From Plasmodiophora brassicae (Eukaryota; Endomyxa; Phytomyxea; Plasmodiophorida; Plasmodiophoridae), in the NCBI GenBank assembly GCA_039704465.1, contig JASFAU010000004.1, positions 992,001 to 1,056,000 of the forward strand: 64,000 bases of DNA. Reading direction: 5' to 3'. The translations under genes were made by a program, and so were the position numbers. The notes under the pieces are model-generated. The model saw only the letters and a program-made list of their open reading frames with translations, made no database searches and was not told the DNA's origin. Positions 1-10,545 of the stretch are shown piece by piece; the stretch's first letter is position 1; every line of letters begins with the position of its first letter.

Positions 1-978
1 GCCACGACGTCGGGCGGGTGCACCGACTACGCATCCTGCAGGACGAACCCGATCTTCGTCGCCGCTGGCGGTGTGGTTGCCATCGGCCTACAGCAGCGCG
101 ATCGACGATTCGGCAGACCGAACGAGCCGATCACGTACCCGATGATCGGGGTCACCATCCTCAGGTCGGGGCGTCGTTCTTTGGGGGGCCGTCCGTCCGA
201 CTGACACACGACGGGGGACAGGATGCCCACCCCGCCTGACAACCCGTTCGTCATAACGTCACCAGACGACATTGTCGCGCGCACGTCGTTCTGGAACAAA
301 CGGGACGTGGCCATCGAGGTCGGCCGCCTCGAGCATCCCGTTCTCGTCATGCCATCGACGCATGCCCCGGGCGTCACCGGTACGTCCCGGTTGCATCCCT
401 GCTTGGGCAACCGGGACTCATCGATTGCCGACGAAGGCGACTTCGTGCTGAACGTGTACACCGCTGCCGGGTCGTCGGCGTCGTCGTCGTCGGGCGAGCC
501 GTCGTCGATCCAGAAGCGGCACACCGACCTGCTGTCGGTGTCGTGCGACGGCGAATGGTCGGCGGGCTCGGGCGGCGGCCCGTCGTCCGCCACGTTCGCG
601 TCGAACCCCAAGTTCGTGCTCAGCCTGGACCCCGACCAGCAACGCCCGCCGCAGGAGCCGGTCACCGTCTTCATCGGCCTGCGGCAGGATTCGCCCGCGA
701 ACGCCCGCGCTGGCATCGGCGTCGTCGTCCTGCGCCGGGCCCAGTACGCGCTGGAGGCGCTCCAGGGGCCCTGCGCCGCCCTGGACCGCACCTGGTTCGA
801 AGGCAAGACGACGTTCACGAACAGGGAGGAGGTCAGCCGCGTCCTGACGCTGTCGCCGGCGTCGTTCCCCGTCGTGATCGTCCCGTGCACCTGGGCGCCG
901 GCCACGTCCGCCTGCGCGTTCACATTGACGGTCTACGGGAGGCGCCCGTGCCGCCTTCGGTTGCAGGAACACCGATAA
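1..978 (+). CDS. Calpain-like protein, C-terminal tandem C2-like (domain III) repeats, 5' truncated by window
   Basis: Exons 1..164, 222..379 and 437..978; both introns are exactly 57 nt with GT-AG ends, and the reading frame is open only when they are removed. The visible part carries two consecutive calpain domain III (C2L) modules. The first ends with LVMPSTHAPG...GDFVLNVY. The second has GEW, SNPKFVLSLD, IGVVVLR and VVIVPCTWAP, in the order seen in calpain domain III (GEW, NPQF, IVPSTF, GDFLLRV). No catalytic PC1/PC2 domain is in view; it should lie upstream of base 1. Domain III binds phospholipid and helps Ca2+ regulation in classical calpains. Tandem copies are known in PalB/CAPN7-type and some protist calpains. 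The stop is at 976-978. The family call is an inference from motif order only. Confidence 0.8.
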
Positions 979-1015
979 ACGGGGGCCGAGGGGGCCGTCA
1001 CACACGAACGGGGCG

Positions 1016-1908
1016 ATGTGGCGGTTCCTGCTGTACGCCCTCGTTGCCGTCGCGGCCTTCCTCATCGGCGATCGCCTCGGCGCCGCCCGCCACCAGCGCG
1101 TCGTGGCGGTCGGCGCCGCCGTACCCGCCACCGAGGCCGTCGTCGCCTACAGCGTCGACGCGCAGTCGACCGCGAGCGCCGTCCGCCAGGCGCAGGCGGT
1201 CCCGTTGGTGTACGCCGGGTGGACGGCGCGGTTCTACGTCGACGGCGCCGTCCCGCAACACGTGCTGGCCGACCTCCGGCGGTACAACGCGCAGGTCGTC
1301 GCCGTCGCCGACCCGATGGCGCGGTCGGCGCCGCCGGGTCTGTGGAAGTACCTCGCCGCCGCCGACCCGGCCGTGCACCGCGCCCTGTTCCGGGACGCGG
1401 GCGCGCCCGTCTCGACGCGCGAGCTGATGGCCGTCCACGACTGGATCGACTCCGGCCTGCCGTTCCACGTCATGCACGACCAGTCGGTGCCGCGCCGCGC
1501 CCCTCCGCCCCGCCCCCGCGCCATGCACTGATTGCTGGGCACCACAGCCCCGACCACAAGGCGCGCGTCCTGCCCGGCCTGTTCGACGCCGACTGTGTCG
1601 CGCTGCGATCGAGGATGGACGTCCAGGCCAGCCTGGAGCAGGCCGGCGGCGTCGACGAGTGGCTGGAGGAGCGCCTATGGCCCGTGATCCGGGACAGCGT
1701 CCTGGACCACAACGCGTTCGACTGCGCCGCGTCGAACGCGACGACGCCGTTCCCGACGCCGCGCGAGTTCCACGGCGACTACGTGGGCAGGGTCGGCGAC
1801 GACGCGTACGACAGCGATAGCGACTACGTCCGGAACGGCCTCGACATGTTCAGCAAGCGCATGGTCGATGCGCGGTGCCGCCTGCGCCCCGAGCACATCT
1901 TCGGTTAG
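1016..1908 (+). CDS. Type II membrane protein, glycosyltransferase-like
   Basis: Starts at ATG 1016, 37 bp after the calpain stop. An N-terminal hydrophobic anchor (FLLYALVAVAAFLIG) is followed by a lumenal domain, as in Golgi type II enzymes. Exons 1016..1486 and 1561..1908; the 74-nt intron is the only one I found that joins the two frames. The predicted protein is about 272 aa. Motifs seen are WIDSGLPFHVMHDQ, VLPGLFDADC, WLEERLWPVIRDSVLDHN and PFPTPREFHGDYVG. This resembles a little-characterised glycosyltransferase-like family of bacteria, protists and large viruses with a FH-x-M-x-D...GG-x-W...FP-x-R...VG pattern. I recognise the pattern but not a named family, so substrate and linkage are unknown. 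The acceptor choice is less certain than in neighbouring genes. Confidence 0.6.
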
Positions 1909-2077
1909 CAATGAAGGCCCCCCGGGGGAGGGGACGCGAAGTGAACCCATCGATGGGTTGCGGGTTCACGAACGCCCTCCAGCGATCGGGCGGCGTACCC
2001 TGGTACCGTGCCGCACTCCAATAGCGTATAGTCGAGAGAGACGCGGGGATCCCCCCGACAGTACGTGGTGTGCAACC

Positions 2078-4437
2078 ATGTCGTCGTCGTCGTCGTCGAC
2101 GACGGCCGATAACAACCAGAACGCGCAGCTGGTGGCCTGCGTCCGCCTGTTCATCGTGATCAGCACGGTCGTGTTCACGATCGCGCGCCGGGCCCTGGAG
2201 CGGCGCATGCGGCGCCGGGCGGAGCAGATGGCCTTGCTCGAGAACCTGTACAGGGAGCTGTCCATCGCCGCCATGATCTCGTTCCTGCTGTTCATCGTCA
2301 ACCAGTCCGGCCTGTCGACGTTCGTCGCCGACCTGCTCGGCAAGCGCCCGCACGACCTGGAGACGATCGTCGACAACGCGCACATGCTGTTCATGAGCGC
2401 CGTCGTCCTCTACATGGTCCTCTGCACGTTCATCATGTCGACGCTGAACGTCGTCCTGCACACGTGGAACAATTGGGACTCGTACCAGGTCAGCGCCCTG
2501 GTCGTCAACGCCATTGCGCTAGTGCAGGCCCGGGCCAGCGAGGACACGCTGGCCGGCCGCGTCCGGGACCTGATCAGCAACGGCCTGAAGCGGGACCAGG
2601 CCGTCACCTGCCTCAAGTACCACTTCCAGCGGATCGTGTTCCTGGAGCAGTTCGCGTCCGACACGAGCGTCATGCAGAAGTTCCAGTACTCCAAGTACCT
2701 GCGGATGGTGCTCTACGAGGTCTGCCTGGAGCTGACCGAGGCCCGGTCCAGCGTGGCCGCCCTGGCCGTCGGCGCCATCGGCCTGCGCTGGCTCCAGCTG
2801 GCGTTCTTCGACATCACGTACCTGATCGACTTCCTGTCGCTCATCATCTGGGGCTGGTCCTCCTTCTTCTTCATCGTCCTCATGCACACCGTCCTGCTCC
2901 GGATCAGCAACGACTTCTTCATCGACGTCGACCGGTTCACGCCGGCGCTCCTCAAGGAGTGGCAGCAGAACGAGGAAGGCAGACGCATCGCCTGCCTGGA
3001 CGCCAGCAACGGCAGGACGCCGACGTCGACCTCGCCGAAACCCGAACCGAAACAGAACATGGTCGAATTCATGGACAGCATTCGGAAGAAGGTACGCACG
3101 CTGGATCACGACGTATATGCCCTGCCCCGACTGACGTTTCGCGTCAGCTGAAGCAATCGTCAGCGAAGGTGCAACCGGTCGGGAGCCGCACGGCCGTCAA
3201 GGGATCCAAAGGTTCCTACGGGTCCGTCTCGAAGGGCTCCCGTCACCACGCCGGCCCGCCCGCGCTCGACAAGGTCGACTCCAGCAACGACGACAGCGAT
3301 ATCGGCGACTCGGCGACGACGTCCAAGACGGAGCACGAAGGGTCCCGGTCGCAGGCGTCGCGATCGCAGGCGTCCCGGGGACCCGATTCCCGCACGAGCG
3401 CCTCCGGCATCTCGCTGCGGCCGCCGTTCGGTCGCGTCGCCCGACTGGACTTCTCCAAGCTAAACGACGACATACCGCCAGCGCCAGCGTCAGCGCCGTT
3501 GGCGAACCCGGCGGCGCCCGCTGCGTTGCTATCGCAACCGAAACGCGCCAGCGGTCGTTTCCAGGCGCACGCGTCCGACTCGGCATCGTTAACGGTGCCT
3601 GGGAGCGGCAAGGCGGAAGCGGCACCAACGCCGCCGAAGGCGAAGATCCCGTCGACGCCGAGGACGCAGGAACCGGGTGCCGATGCGAAGGCAACGTCAA
3701 ACAGGACGACACCGAGGTCGTCGAGACGACAGAGCACAACGAACGCCGAGGTGCAACAGCACAGCGAAAGCCATGCGATCTTCAGGGACCAGGTTCGCAA
3801 GCAGCTGCCGCTGTCGGGCCACGAGAAGGAGCTGGAGATGAAATTGCATAGCCGGCGATCCATGTCGATCTTCGAGGCGATGACGCCCCGCATCGAATCG
3901 TACGCCAGCCAGTCGAACGCGCCGGAGCCGGCGCCGTGCTCGACGATCCCGCTCGTGTTCGGCGGGTTGCGGTCCGATCAGGCGAACTCGGACGCCCTGC
4001 CGAAGTCGTTCTGGTTCGGCAACCCGAGGGTCATGCTCATCGTCCTGCAGATCGTCCTGATGGTCGATGCCGTGTCCGTCGGCTGTGTCTTCTACTCGAT
4101 GAGGTCCGCGAACGACCTGCCGTACGCGCTGGCCGCTCTGCTGCCCCTAGCGCTGTCCGTTGCCATGTTCCCCATCATCGTCCGGAACTATTCGACGATC
4201 ACGTCGTCCGGCATGCTGGCTCGCGTCCAGCTCATCATACTGTCAGCCCCGGGGTGTACTTGGCTCATCTGTCGGTTGGCGCTGACCGACGCTTGCAGGG
4301 CGCTGAAGCAGCACGAACAGGACGAGGGCGACTACCTGCCCAACCTATCCGGGTCGTTCCATTACAAGGTAATGCGCGCGATCAGGCTGTCGCTGTACAG
4401 CCGTCTGCTTATGCCTGTTGTTGCCAGGCCGAACTGA
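2078..4437 (+). CDS. MLO: MLO-like seven-TM membrane protein with large cytoplasmic insertion
   Basis: Exons 2078..3091 and 3148..4437 (56-nt intron), about 767 aa, start ATG 2078 before a Ser run. MLO hallmarks appear in order: a first TM followed by FTIARRALERRMRRR and a LYRELSIAAMISFLLF segment, a WNNWDSYQ stretch, YSKYLRMVLYEVCLELT before further TMs (LSLIIWGWSSFFFIVLM), and FWFGNPRVML before the last hydrophobic pair, matching the plant FWFGRPR-HxxHFxLFQN region. MLO proteins are plasma-membrane proteins with a cytosolic calmodulin-binding tail; plant members act as Ca2+-permeable channels. Between the DFFIDVDRF segment (about residue 285) and FWFG (residue 626) there is a ~340-residue Ser/Pro/Ala-rich stretch that is only tens of residues in plant MLOs. 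A possible extra intron near 4250-4297 cannot be excluded. The family assignment is inference from motif order. Confidence 0.8.
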
Positions 4438-4606
4438 CGCGTCAGGCGACCAGCATTGAGTTGCCCAATAGCAGAGGTCGTATGCAGAAGAAGCAACAGC
4501 AGCACTAGCATCCATAATATCATATTAATGCATCGCGGTGGATGGGGTTTACGTAATAGCGTTCAGGGCTCGTCTATTTACAAATACTGGCATGACACAT
4601 GATGGG

Positions 4607-6305
4607 CTATGCGACCGACAGAGACTGGAGGCGTGCACGGGACCCGTAACAATCGAACAGCTGGACGGTGCTGTCCGGTCGCCGCAGGGTAACCGTTCGG
4701 CAGTCGTCCGAGACGTACACGGTTTCGCCAAGTTGCTCGTAGAATTTGATGCGGTCCGCTATGGTCAGCAAGGTCCTGCAGGTGGCCAGCTCGCACAGGC
4801 GCATGGACCCGATCGTGCCGGCCCGGTTCGTCGGTTGCCAGACGAGAGCAACGTGCCCGTGGCAGAAGATGTTCAGGATTCGAGCGCCGAGCCTGGTTGC
4901 GACCGGCGATGGGCCAACGAGGTCATCAGCGCGAAGCACCGCGATCTGGGCACCGCCTCGTCTAGGGTCCAGCACCGAAATGCCAGACACTTCGGCTACT
5001 AGGACGTAGTCGCCCGCCCAGGTGATGGCGAGTCGCGTTGACGTGTCGCCGGACAGGGCCAGGCTGCGAGAAAACCGGCAAACAGGATCGACGTCGTTGA
5101 ACCAGCAGGTCGGTGACGCCGACGCCGGGTACGCATCGAAGAGCTGGTTGACGTCGAAGATCTCCATTGCCTCCCAGGGCAGGCTTGACCGGCGCGCGCG
5201 CCAACCCAGGAGCAGGAAGTTGCCGTCGGCGCTGAAACTGCTGATGATCGAGTTTCGCTCCCCGTCTGCAAAGTCGACACGTCGCAGCATTCCATTCCGG
5301 CTTGCATGTATGTCCACGATCGATGCTGCGAACCAGCTGCCTTCAACGCCATGCAGGGGGCTTGACGTCAGCCAGCATCCGCAGCTCAGCCAGCGCCCGC
5401 ATGGCGACACCAGGTGGGCCAGCTCGGAGTACGACAGCGCTCGTTCGAAGGCCATCCGGCTCTCTAGGCCGACGAGAACCGGCGATGGATATGCTTCCTG
5501 GCCCTCTGAACGTAGTAGCAATCGCGTGGATCGCGACGCTGACCCGGGGACCGTTACGGAATCATACGAGAATCGATTGCCGGAACGTAGGGTGACTTGC
5601 GTGTCGCTGATTGTCCCCGTTCGCAGGTCGATGTACACGACTCTCACTTCCCGGTTCTCGATGTTGGGGACGTACTGCGCCATCTGAGTACACGTGATGA
5701 GATGGCAACGTCACGGCAGCGACGCAGGGACATTCTTATCACCATGTGCCGTCCGGATTCATCGACACCTATGGGTTGCAGCCATCGGTATGGGCACTTG
5801 ATCGGAATCCTTCTCCAGACAGGGGCGGTCTCGTAGACCTCCATGGGTTCCCCGCTGAATCGCCAGTCATTCAGCACGAGGAACAGGCGGCCACCAGCCA
5901 GGAATTCTGGTCGTCGAGAGTTAGACTCGCCCGCGCAGCACTATAGTATGGCCTCCTACCTGCCGAGCCGGTACGATACTTGTGAACCGTCGTCCACTGC
6001 CCCTGGGCGCCATCGTACCGGAACACCTCGCCTGAACTCTTACCAGCAACGAGGAGATGCCTGCCGTCACCAGCGAGAGCGGACGTCATGTCGAGGTCAC
6101 CGGTCGGGCCCACATGCAGCGACAAGCGCAGTCGCCGTCGTGACAGGTGCAAACGCTTCCGGACGCACAGGGCCCACTCGCGCGACACCTGTGCCAGGAT
6201 GCGACAGTTCCAGGCATCCAGGAACCCGAGGACCAGCAGCAGCGGCGACCCCAGCCCGCTGTTCGCATCCCACGGTCGCGTCCGGCGCTTGCGCGTCTCG
6301 ATCAT
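4607..6305 (-). CDS. F-box/kelch-like protein 1
   Basis: Exons (minus) 6305..5960, 5906..5743 and 5683..4607 with introns of 53 and 59 nt; about 528 aa from ATG 6305. An F-box-like helix set lies near residues 18-45 (LLLVLGFLDAWNCRILAQVSREW). After splicing there is a beta-propeller-like region: FLAGGRLFLVLNDW, EVYETAPVWRRIP and repeated hydrophobic beta blocks (FLLLGWRARR, EIFDVNQLF, ADYV-like and VSGISVLDPRRGG segments). F-box proteins bind Skp1 in SCF ubiquitin ligases, with the propeller choosing the substrate; that role is inferred. The layout matches the plus-strand gene at 54023, suggesting a small paralogous family. No catalytic domain is visible. Its 3' end converges on the MLO-like gene about 170 bp away. 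Confidence 0.6.
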
Positions 6306-6885
6306 CGTGGCCGGTTGCCTGCACGTGGGACTGAGGCCGGCCCGGGCTCGTGCGGCCTCGCATCGTGCCCTGTCATTCGCCCAGCGCCCCACCGAAAACG
6401 TTACGACGAATGGCTCCAGGCCGCCCGGTCGGCGGCGGCCGGCGGCACACGCAGTGGCGTTGTGTAACCCCTCTCCCCCCTCTGACGGCGGGGGTGACGT
6501 TTTCGGCCCCCGCCCGCCGTGGTGGCCCGAGGCAGCGATGTCGAAAAACAGATCAGGGCGTCCCGATGGCGCTTCGGAACGGGAGAATCGCACGAGCGCG
6601 GACGTGTCGGGCCGCAGATCATGGCCGACGAGACGACATGGTCGGGGAGCAGATCGTGCTGAGTCGTGTGCAACAAGGGTCCCGGTCTCCTCGTCGCACC
6701 CCCTCCCTTCCCACCACCACCGAACACCTCACTGTCGCTCAGGTCATCGCGATGTCTTCCCGTCGAAACGCTTGGCTCGCAGACCACGATGCTGCACTGG
6801 TCGCTACTCTGGTAGATACCGTATCGTATGAGCAATTCGTAGAAACTGTATATGCCAGCGTTCGAACGCAGGTGTGAGGACGGGC
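6306..6885. other. Intergenic: F-box gene 5' flank and DHPS 3' flank
   Basis: 580 bp between the F-box start (6305, minus) and the deoxyhypusine synthase stop (6886, minus). It should hold the F-box promoter and DHPS 3'UTR. I see C-rich and G-rich tracts around 6470-6530 but no ORF resembling a known protein and no clear regulatory motif. Confidence 0.5.
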
Positions 6886-8375
6886 TCAACTCCTTTCTCG
6901 TTGCAGTTTCGCGAACGTCTGCGAAACCAGAAGCGGGAAAACGAAACTGGCGTCGCCGAAGACTTTAACCGGCGTCGACTCTGGTTTGAGCTTTCCCCAG
7001 CTCAGAGATTCATCTGTGGCAGGACACGGGTGTTAACGGCGACATCGTGTGCAGCAAGTGGCCCCACTTTACCTGGGTCCGCTCCAGAATCGGAACCGTC
7101 GAACGAAACGGCAGTGTTGACAAAGACAGAAAAGTCGGCGCCGTTCCGAAATAGGTTCGCATTCAGGATATGGTGCTTGACAAGCCCTATCGTCACATGA
7201 ATTGGAGCAATGCACCGGACTGAAACATGGAGGATACCAACCTGCACCGAGGATGATGACACCAGTGCAGTCAGCGTGAATAGCGATGTCGTTGAGCAGT
7301 CGGATATCCTTGACAATGTCAAGAATCAGGCCTGTTTCGTGCTTGTACGAATTCATGTACAGCATGTCGCCAAGTGACCCGTCAGTCAACGCTGGACTGA
7401 ATACCGGAATGTCGTTCTGAATACATTACATATCAGGACGTTGGGCTCACGCTCATAACGACGCCACACCTTGTAACACCAGTACAGAATCGAGTTCTCG
7501 TCATTGATCTCCTGCCCAAGGCGGCGAAGCAATGAGCTCGGGGTGAGGATCGGAGCCCCACCTTCCTGTTCGGAGACAAGCCGGACAAGAATGGGCATTA
7601 TCCATTCCTCAAACCTGTGAACTACAATCAATAACAGCATAAAGCCAGAACAAGTGTAAACCAAACCGGCAATAATTATCGTTGGGGACAATCAGGTTGC
7701 CAATGCGATTTAGACCCCGTCGACGCAGGTCACGACCATCCAAGTTGAATTCACCCATGACGTGCGGTCTTAGACACTTGATAAGGTCCTCCTCGACACC
7801 TCCAGCAGTTGCTACTAGTACATCCACCTTAAGCAACCGTTCGTCAGCAACAAGTAACCTTCAGAGGCAGCACAGACGCGGACCATTCGATTCTGCACAA
7901 GGTACCGAATGACTTCACGGTTCCCGCAGGACATCATGTTCGACGTACACCCAAGAAATATCGTACATTTCGTCTCAATTTCACGGGGCGGCCCTGGTGA
8001 CCGCCGACACTGATCGTCGCTATCATAACCATCGTGGTCATCGACGACCTTCTTGCCTCGCCAGTGCAGCTGCCGAGTTTCGCATATCAGTATGTGCAGC
8101 AGGCCGAAGCCTAGCGTTTGACTACCATTGCACGAATCGTGTCGGTTGCTTTGGCGAAGCTGGTTGCCTGGAACCCAGTAGTCCTGCAGCGAACCGTGTC
8201 GATCGATAGCAATACGTGCATGCATGTGCCCAAGTTACCTCAGCGATTCGAACAGCGCGTCATAGTCCACGCCATTATTGAAATCGTATCCGCGAACGGG
8301 GACGCCTCCCTGGAGGGTTTCGCTGGGCTTCAGGACGGCGCCGGCAGCCAGCTCCAGCTCTGGAACGCCGCCCAT
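6886..8375 (-). CDS. DHPS: Deoxyhypusine synthase
   Basis: Eight exons (minus): 8375..8239, 8183..8126, 8069..7884, 7827..7667, 7614..7470, 7416..7242, 7186..7073, 7013..6886. The seven introns are 52-59 nt, all GT-AG, giving 367 aa, the usual family length. Conserved blocks are [103 protein letters not shown] and SWGKLK. The enzyme transfers the aminobutyl group of spermidine to one lysine of eIF5A, the first step of hypusine formation, using NAD. The lysine that forms the enzyme-substrate intermediate lies in the SWGK block and is present. Cytosolic tetramer in known members. The start MGGVPELEL is the first ATG before the conserved N-terminus. No damage seen. Confidence 0.97.
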
Positions 8376-8465
8376 GCTACACGAGTCTGCGGGTGACTCG
8401 CGCAGTTTTGCTCCGACAGGGACCGTGTGCAGTGCGGCAGACTGGGGCGTAAATGTGGGCGGTAG

Positions 8466-8550
8466 GCGGCGGGCTGTCCAGGTTCGTTGGTAGGGACAAT
8501 GTGGCAAGCGCAGCGGAAAAGGCATACCAGGAGTTAGCAGACGCTCCAGA
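8466..8550 (+). repeat. Dispersed direct repeat A, copy 1
   Basis: Shares GCGGCGGGCTGT-CAGGTTCGTT, ACAATGTG-CAAGCGCA and GAGTTAGCAGACGCTCCAGA with 12074-12162 in the same orientation, with scattered substitutions and small indels between these blocks. Confidence 0.8.
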
Positions 8551-8564
8551 TAGGCTGGTTGTGT

Positions 8565-8615
8565 ATGTGTGGGTCTTTGTGTGTGTGTGTGCGTATTTGT
8601 GTGTGTGTCCGTGTG
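8565..8615. repeat. (TG)n microsatellite, imperfect
   Basis: A run of TG dinucleotides interrupted by GGTCTT, CGTATT and TCC, directly 3' of repeat A copy 1. Confidence 0.8.
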
Positions 8616-9189
8616 TAACGTGGCACCCCGCATTGGCGCGTGCCCTATGCAGATAGTTAGCCACTCGGACGCTAAGCGGTACGACCGGGATTCTCGGCCA
8701 CATAACGATTCGGTATTGCTGGGAAAGGTATGGGCAACAACCAGGGCAGGTCGTGCGACGCCGTGCCCGCTGGGCGCCAGCAGAACGCTCACTCAACGAC
8801 GAGGCTGTCTCGTGTACGTCGTGCGCTGGCGAGGGGCCTGCGCAGCCTGGGCGCGTGCCTGTCACCCCCGGATGTCCTCGACGACCTGGCAACCTGCGGC
8901 ATAAGGTCCAGTCCTGCACCTGGGCTGGCAGCACCTTCTGGGGTGTCTCCACCAGCGCCACCATCAGGACCTCCGGACGCCCCAGGTTCGTCAACCTGAG
9001 GTACACTCCACGATGCTGTTCTGAGTTGTGCAGGCGCCCCGTCACCACCCGGAGGACCTGTCGCGACTCGATCGCCAGGCACTGCTCGTCCGGGCTGGAA
9101 ACCGCACCCGGAACGTCCCAGGAACAATATGATGGCCTACCACTGGTACGGTGCGCACGGGAACACGGGCTACATCCCTCTAATGACGT

Positions 9190-10400
9190 GTGTATTCTCC
9201 CAGGGCAACGCTTGCGAATCAGCGGATGACACGCACGATCTGGATGCAGTCGAACGTTGTGGCGACCATCGCAGTGGGCCCTGCCGTGCTGGACCTGGCA
9301 CCGAAGGGGCAGGCGCACGGCTTCAAGCTGGCGACGAGTCGTCAAATAGTCGACCTGACGAAAGCCACCGACAACGTGATCGTGCGGCACTTGCCGGCTT
9401 CCCGGCACCCGCTGTACCTGCCGACGGATCACACGGCGCAGGTCGTCGACATCCTGGTGCCAACGCCCAAGCCGCTGCAGTCGGCGGCGCGTGTCCCGTT
9501 CCTCGTCGAGTTCCTTCTGCGCTCCTCCCGGGCCCCCGCCGCTGCCGCCGCCGCCGTCGTCTCCACGAAGCAGGTGATCTTCCCGGCCGGCGACGGCTGC
9601 CGCCAGGACTGCCTGGCGCTACAGTTCATACGCCTGGCCCAGGGCGTGTTCGCGTCCGTCGACCTGCCCCTGTTCGTCTACCCGTACCAGCTAGTGATCC
9701 CGGACCGGACGAGGCCGACCCGCGCCCTGGGCGGCGTCATCGAGCGCGTTCGCAGGTCGGCGTCGCGCGACGACCTCGGCAAGAGCAACGGCCTGAGCCC
9801 GCGCGGCTACTTCCTGTCCAAGTTTGGCCGGGCCGAGGGCGCCGCCTTCAAGCAGGAGGCGCAGCGACACTTTGTCCTGTCCATGGCCGGCGCCCATGCC
9901 TTCTGCAGCTACCTGCTGCAGGTCAAGGACCGGCACAGCGGCCACATCCTGCTGGACGACGACGGCCACGTCGTCCACATTGACTTCGGCTTCATCTTTG
10001 ACATATCGCCGGCCAAGGACATGAAGGTCAAGCCGGGCGGGTCCAAGCTGACGCTGGATATGGTCGAGGTCATGGACAAGTACGACTCGGTCCGGTGGAA
10101 ATGGTTCGTCGAGCTCCGCACCAGCGGAAACCTGGTCGTTCGCGCCCACCGCGACGACTTCCTGTCCATCGCCGACCTGATGTCGACCCACGCGCTGGGC
10201 TGCTTCAACGCCGACACGGTGGCGAACCTGAAGCAGAGGTCCGCGCCCGACAAGGACGAGCGGGACGCCGCCCAGCACGAATGATCAACGTCGTACCCGA
10301 CTCGTACAACAACTGCAGGACGAACACGTAATGATTCCATCCAGTACCTGCAGCAAGGCATCTATTATTACAACGAGGCCACCAGGATTCGCGCATTATG
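9190..10400 (+). pseudogene. PI4K-alpha-type lipid kinase C-terminal domain, altered catalytic loop and frame breaks
   Basis: An open frame from about 9190 encodes a PIK-to-kinase segment: LYLPTDHTAQVVDI, PLQSAARVPFL, GDGCRQDCLALQ, SMAGAHAFCSYLLQVKDR, HIDFGFIFDISP and RWKWFVELRTSG, matching the Stt4/PI4KA order. The tail is also recognisable (MINVVPDSYNNCRTNT, then DSIQYLQQGIYYYNEATR, stop near 10400). It needs two compensating frame shifts, at about 10275-10285 and 10328-10332, and I found no intron that explains them. The usual DRHNGN catalytic loop reads DRHSGH, replacing the metal-binding Asn, and GDDCRQD reads GDGCRQD. PI4Ks make PI4P at the plasma membrane. This copy looks catalytically impaired or decayed. 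A frame error in the assembly is possible, but the other genes here show none. The N-terminal part is not identified. Confidence 0.7.
9277..9396 (+). repeat. PI4K-derived duplicated segment, copy 1
   Basis: This 120-bp stretch inside the PI4K-like open frame recurs at 11311-11430 in the same orientation. Long exact blocks such as GCACCGAAGGGGCAGGCG and GGCTTCAAGCTGGCGACGAG are shared. Confidence 0.85.
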
Positions 10401-10545
10401 AGTTCGGTTCGCTTGGCCACACCGAAGTGGCCAGCAATGGCATGATCATGCAGGGTGCGGGTGATCTCCAATCGACAATCGTCTCCTGACATCACAAGGC
10501 GGCCACCACGATAGAGCAGGCCGTCAACAACAGAACATCGGAACA
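10398..10545 (-). mobile_element. Gypsy-type polyprotein fragment (integrase zinc-binding, H2C2)
   Basis: On the minus strand the frame reads VDGLLYRGGRLVM, then CRLEITRTLHDHAIAGHFGVAKRTELI. This is the H2C2 region that joins RNase H to integrase in Ty3/gypsy elements (usual pattern DGLLYR...LHDSP-x-AGHFG-x-x-KT). The two His are present; the downstream CxxC and the integrase core are not found. It abuts the stop of the PI4K-like gene. No LTRs or target-site duplication were seen, so it is a relic. Confidence 0.75.

Larger units (their letters stand above)
8376..9189. other. Intergenic/repeat-bearing stretch upstream of DHPS
   Basis: Holds one copy of an ~85 bp duplicated element (8466-8550) and a TG-rich microsatellite (about 8565-8615). 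A long open frame on the minus strand (around 8700-9250) has hydrophobic blocks such as GVYLRLTNLGRPEVLMVAL but no motif I recognise. It could be part of an unrecognised gene or of the 5' part of the damaged PI4K locus. I make no coding call here. Confidence 0.4.

Noticed and set aside
8377..9432. Long minus-strand open frame upstream of DHPS
   Set aside because: Crosses a TG microsatellite and a dispersed repeat and lies antisense to the PI4K-like frame. No motif supports coding.
10275..10332. Short intron to explain the PI4K frame changes
   Set aside because: No GT-AG or GC-AG pair in this interval restores both frames while keeping the conserved tail residues.
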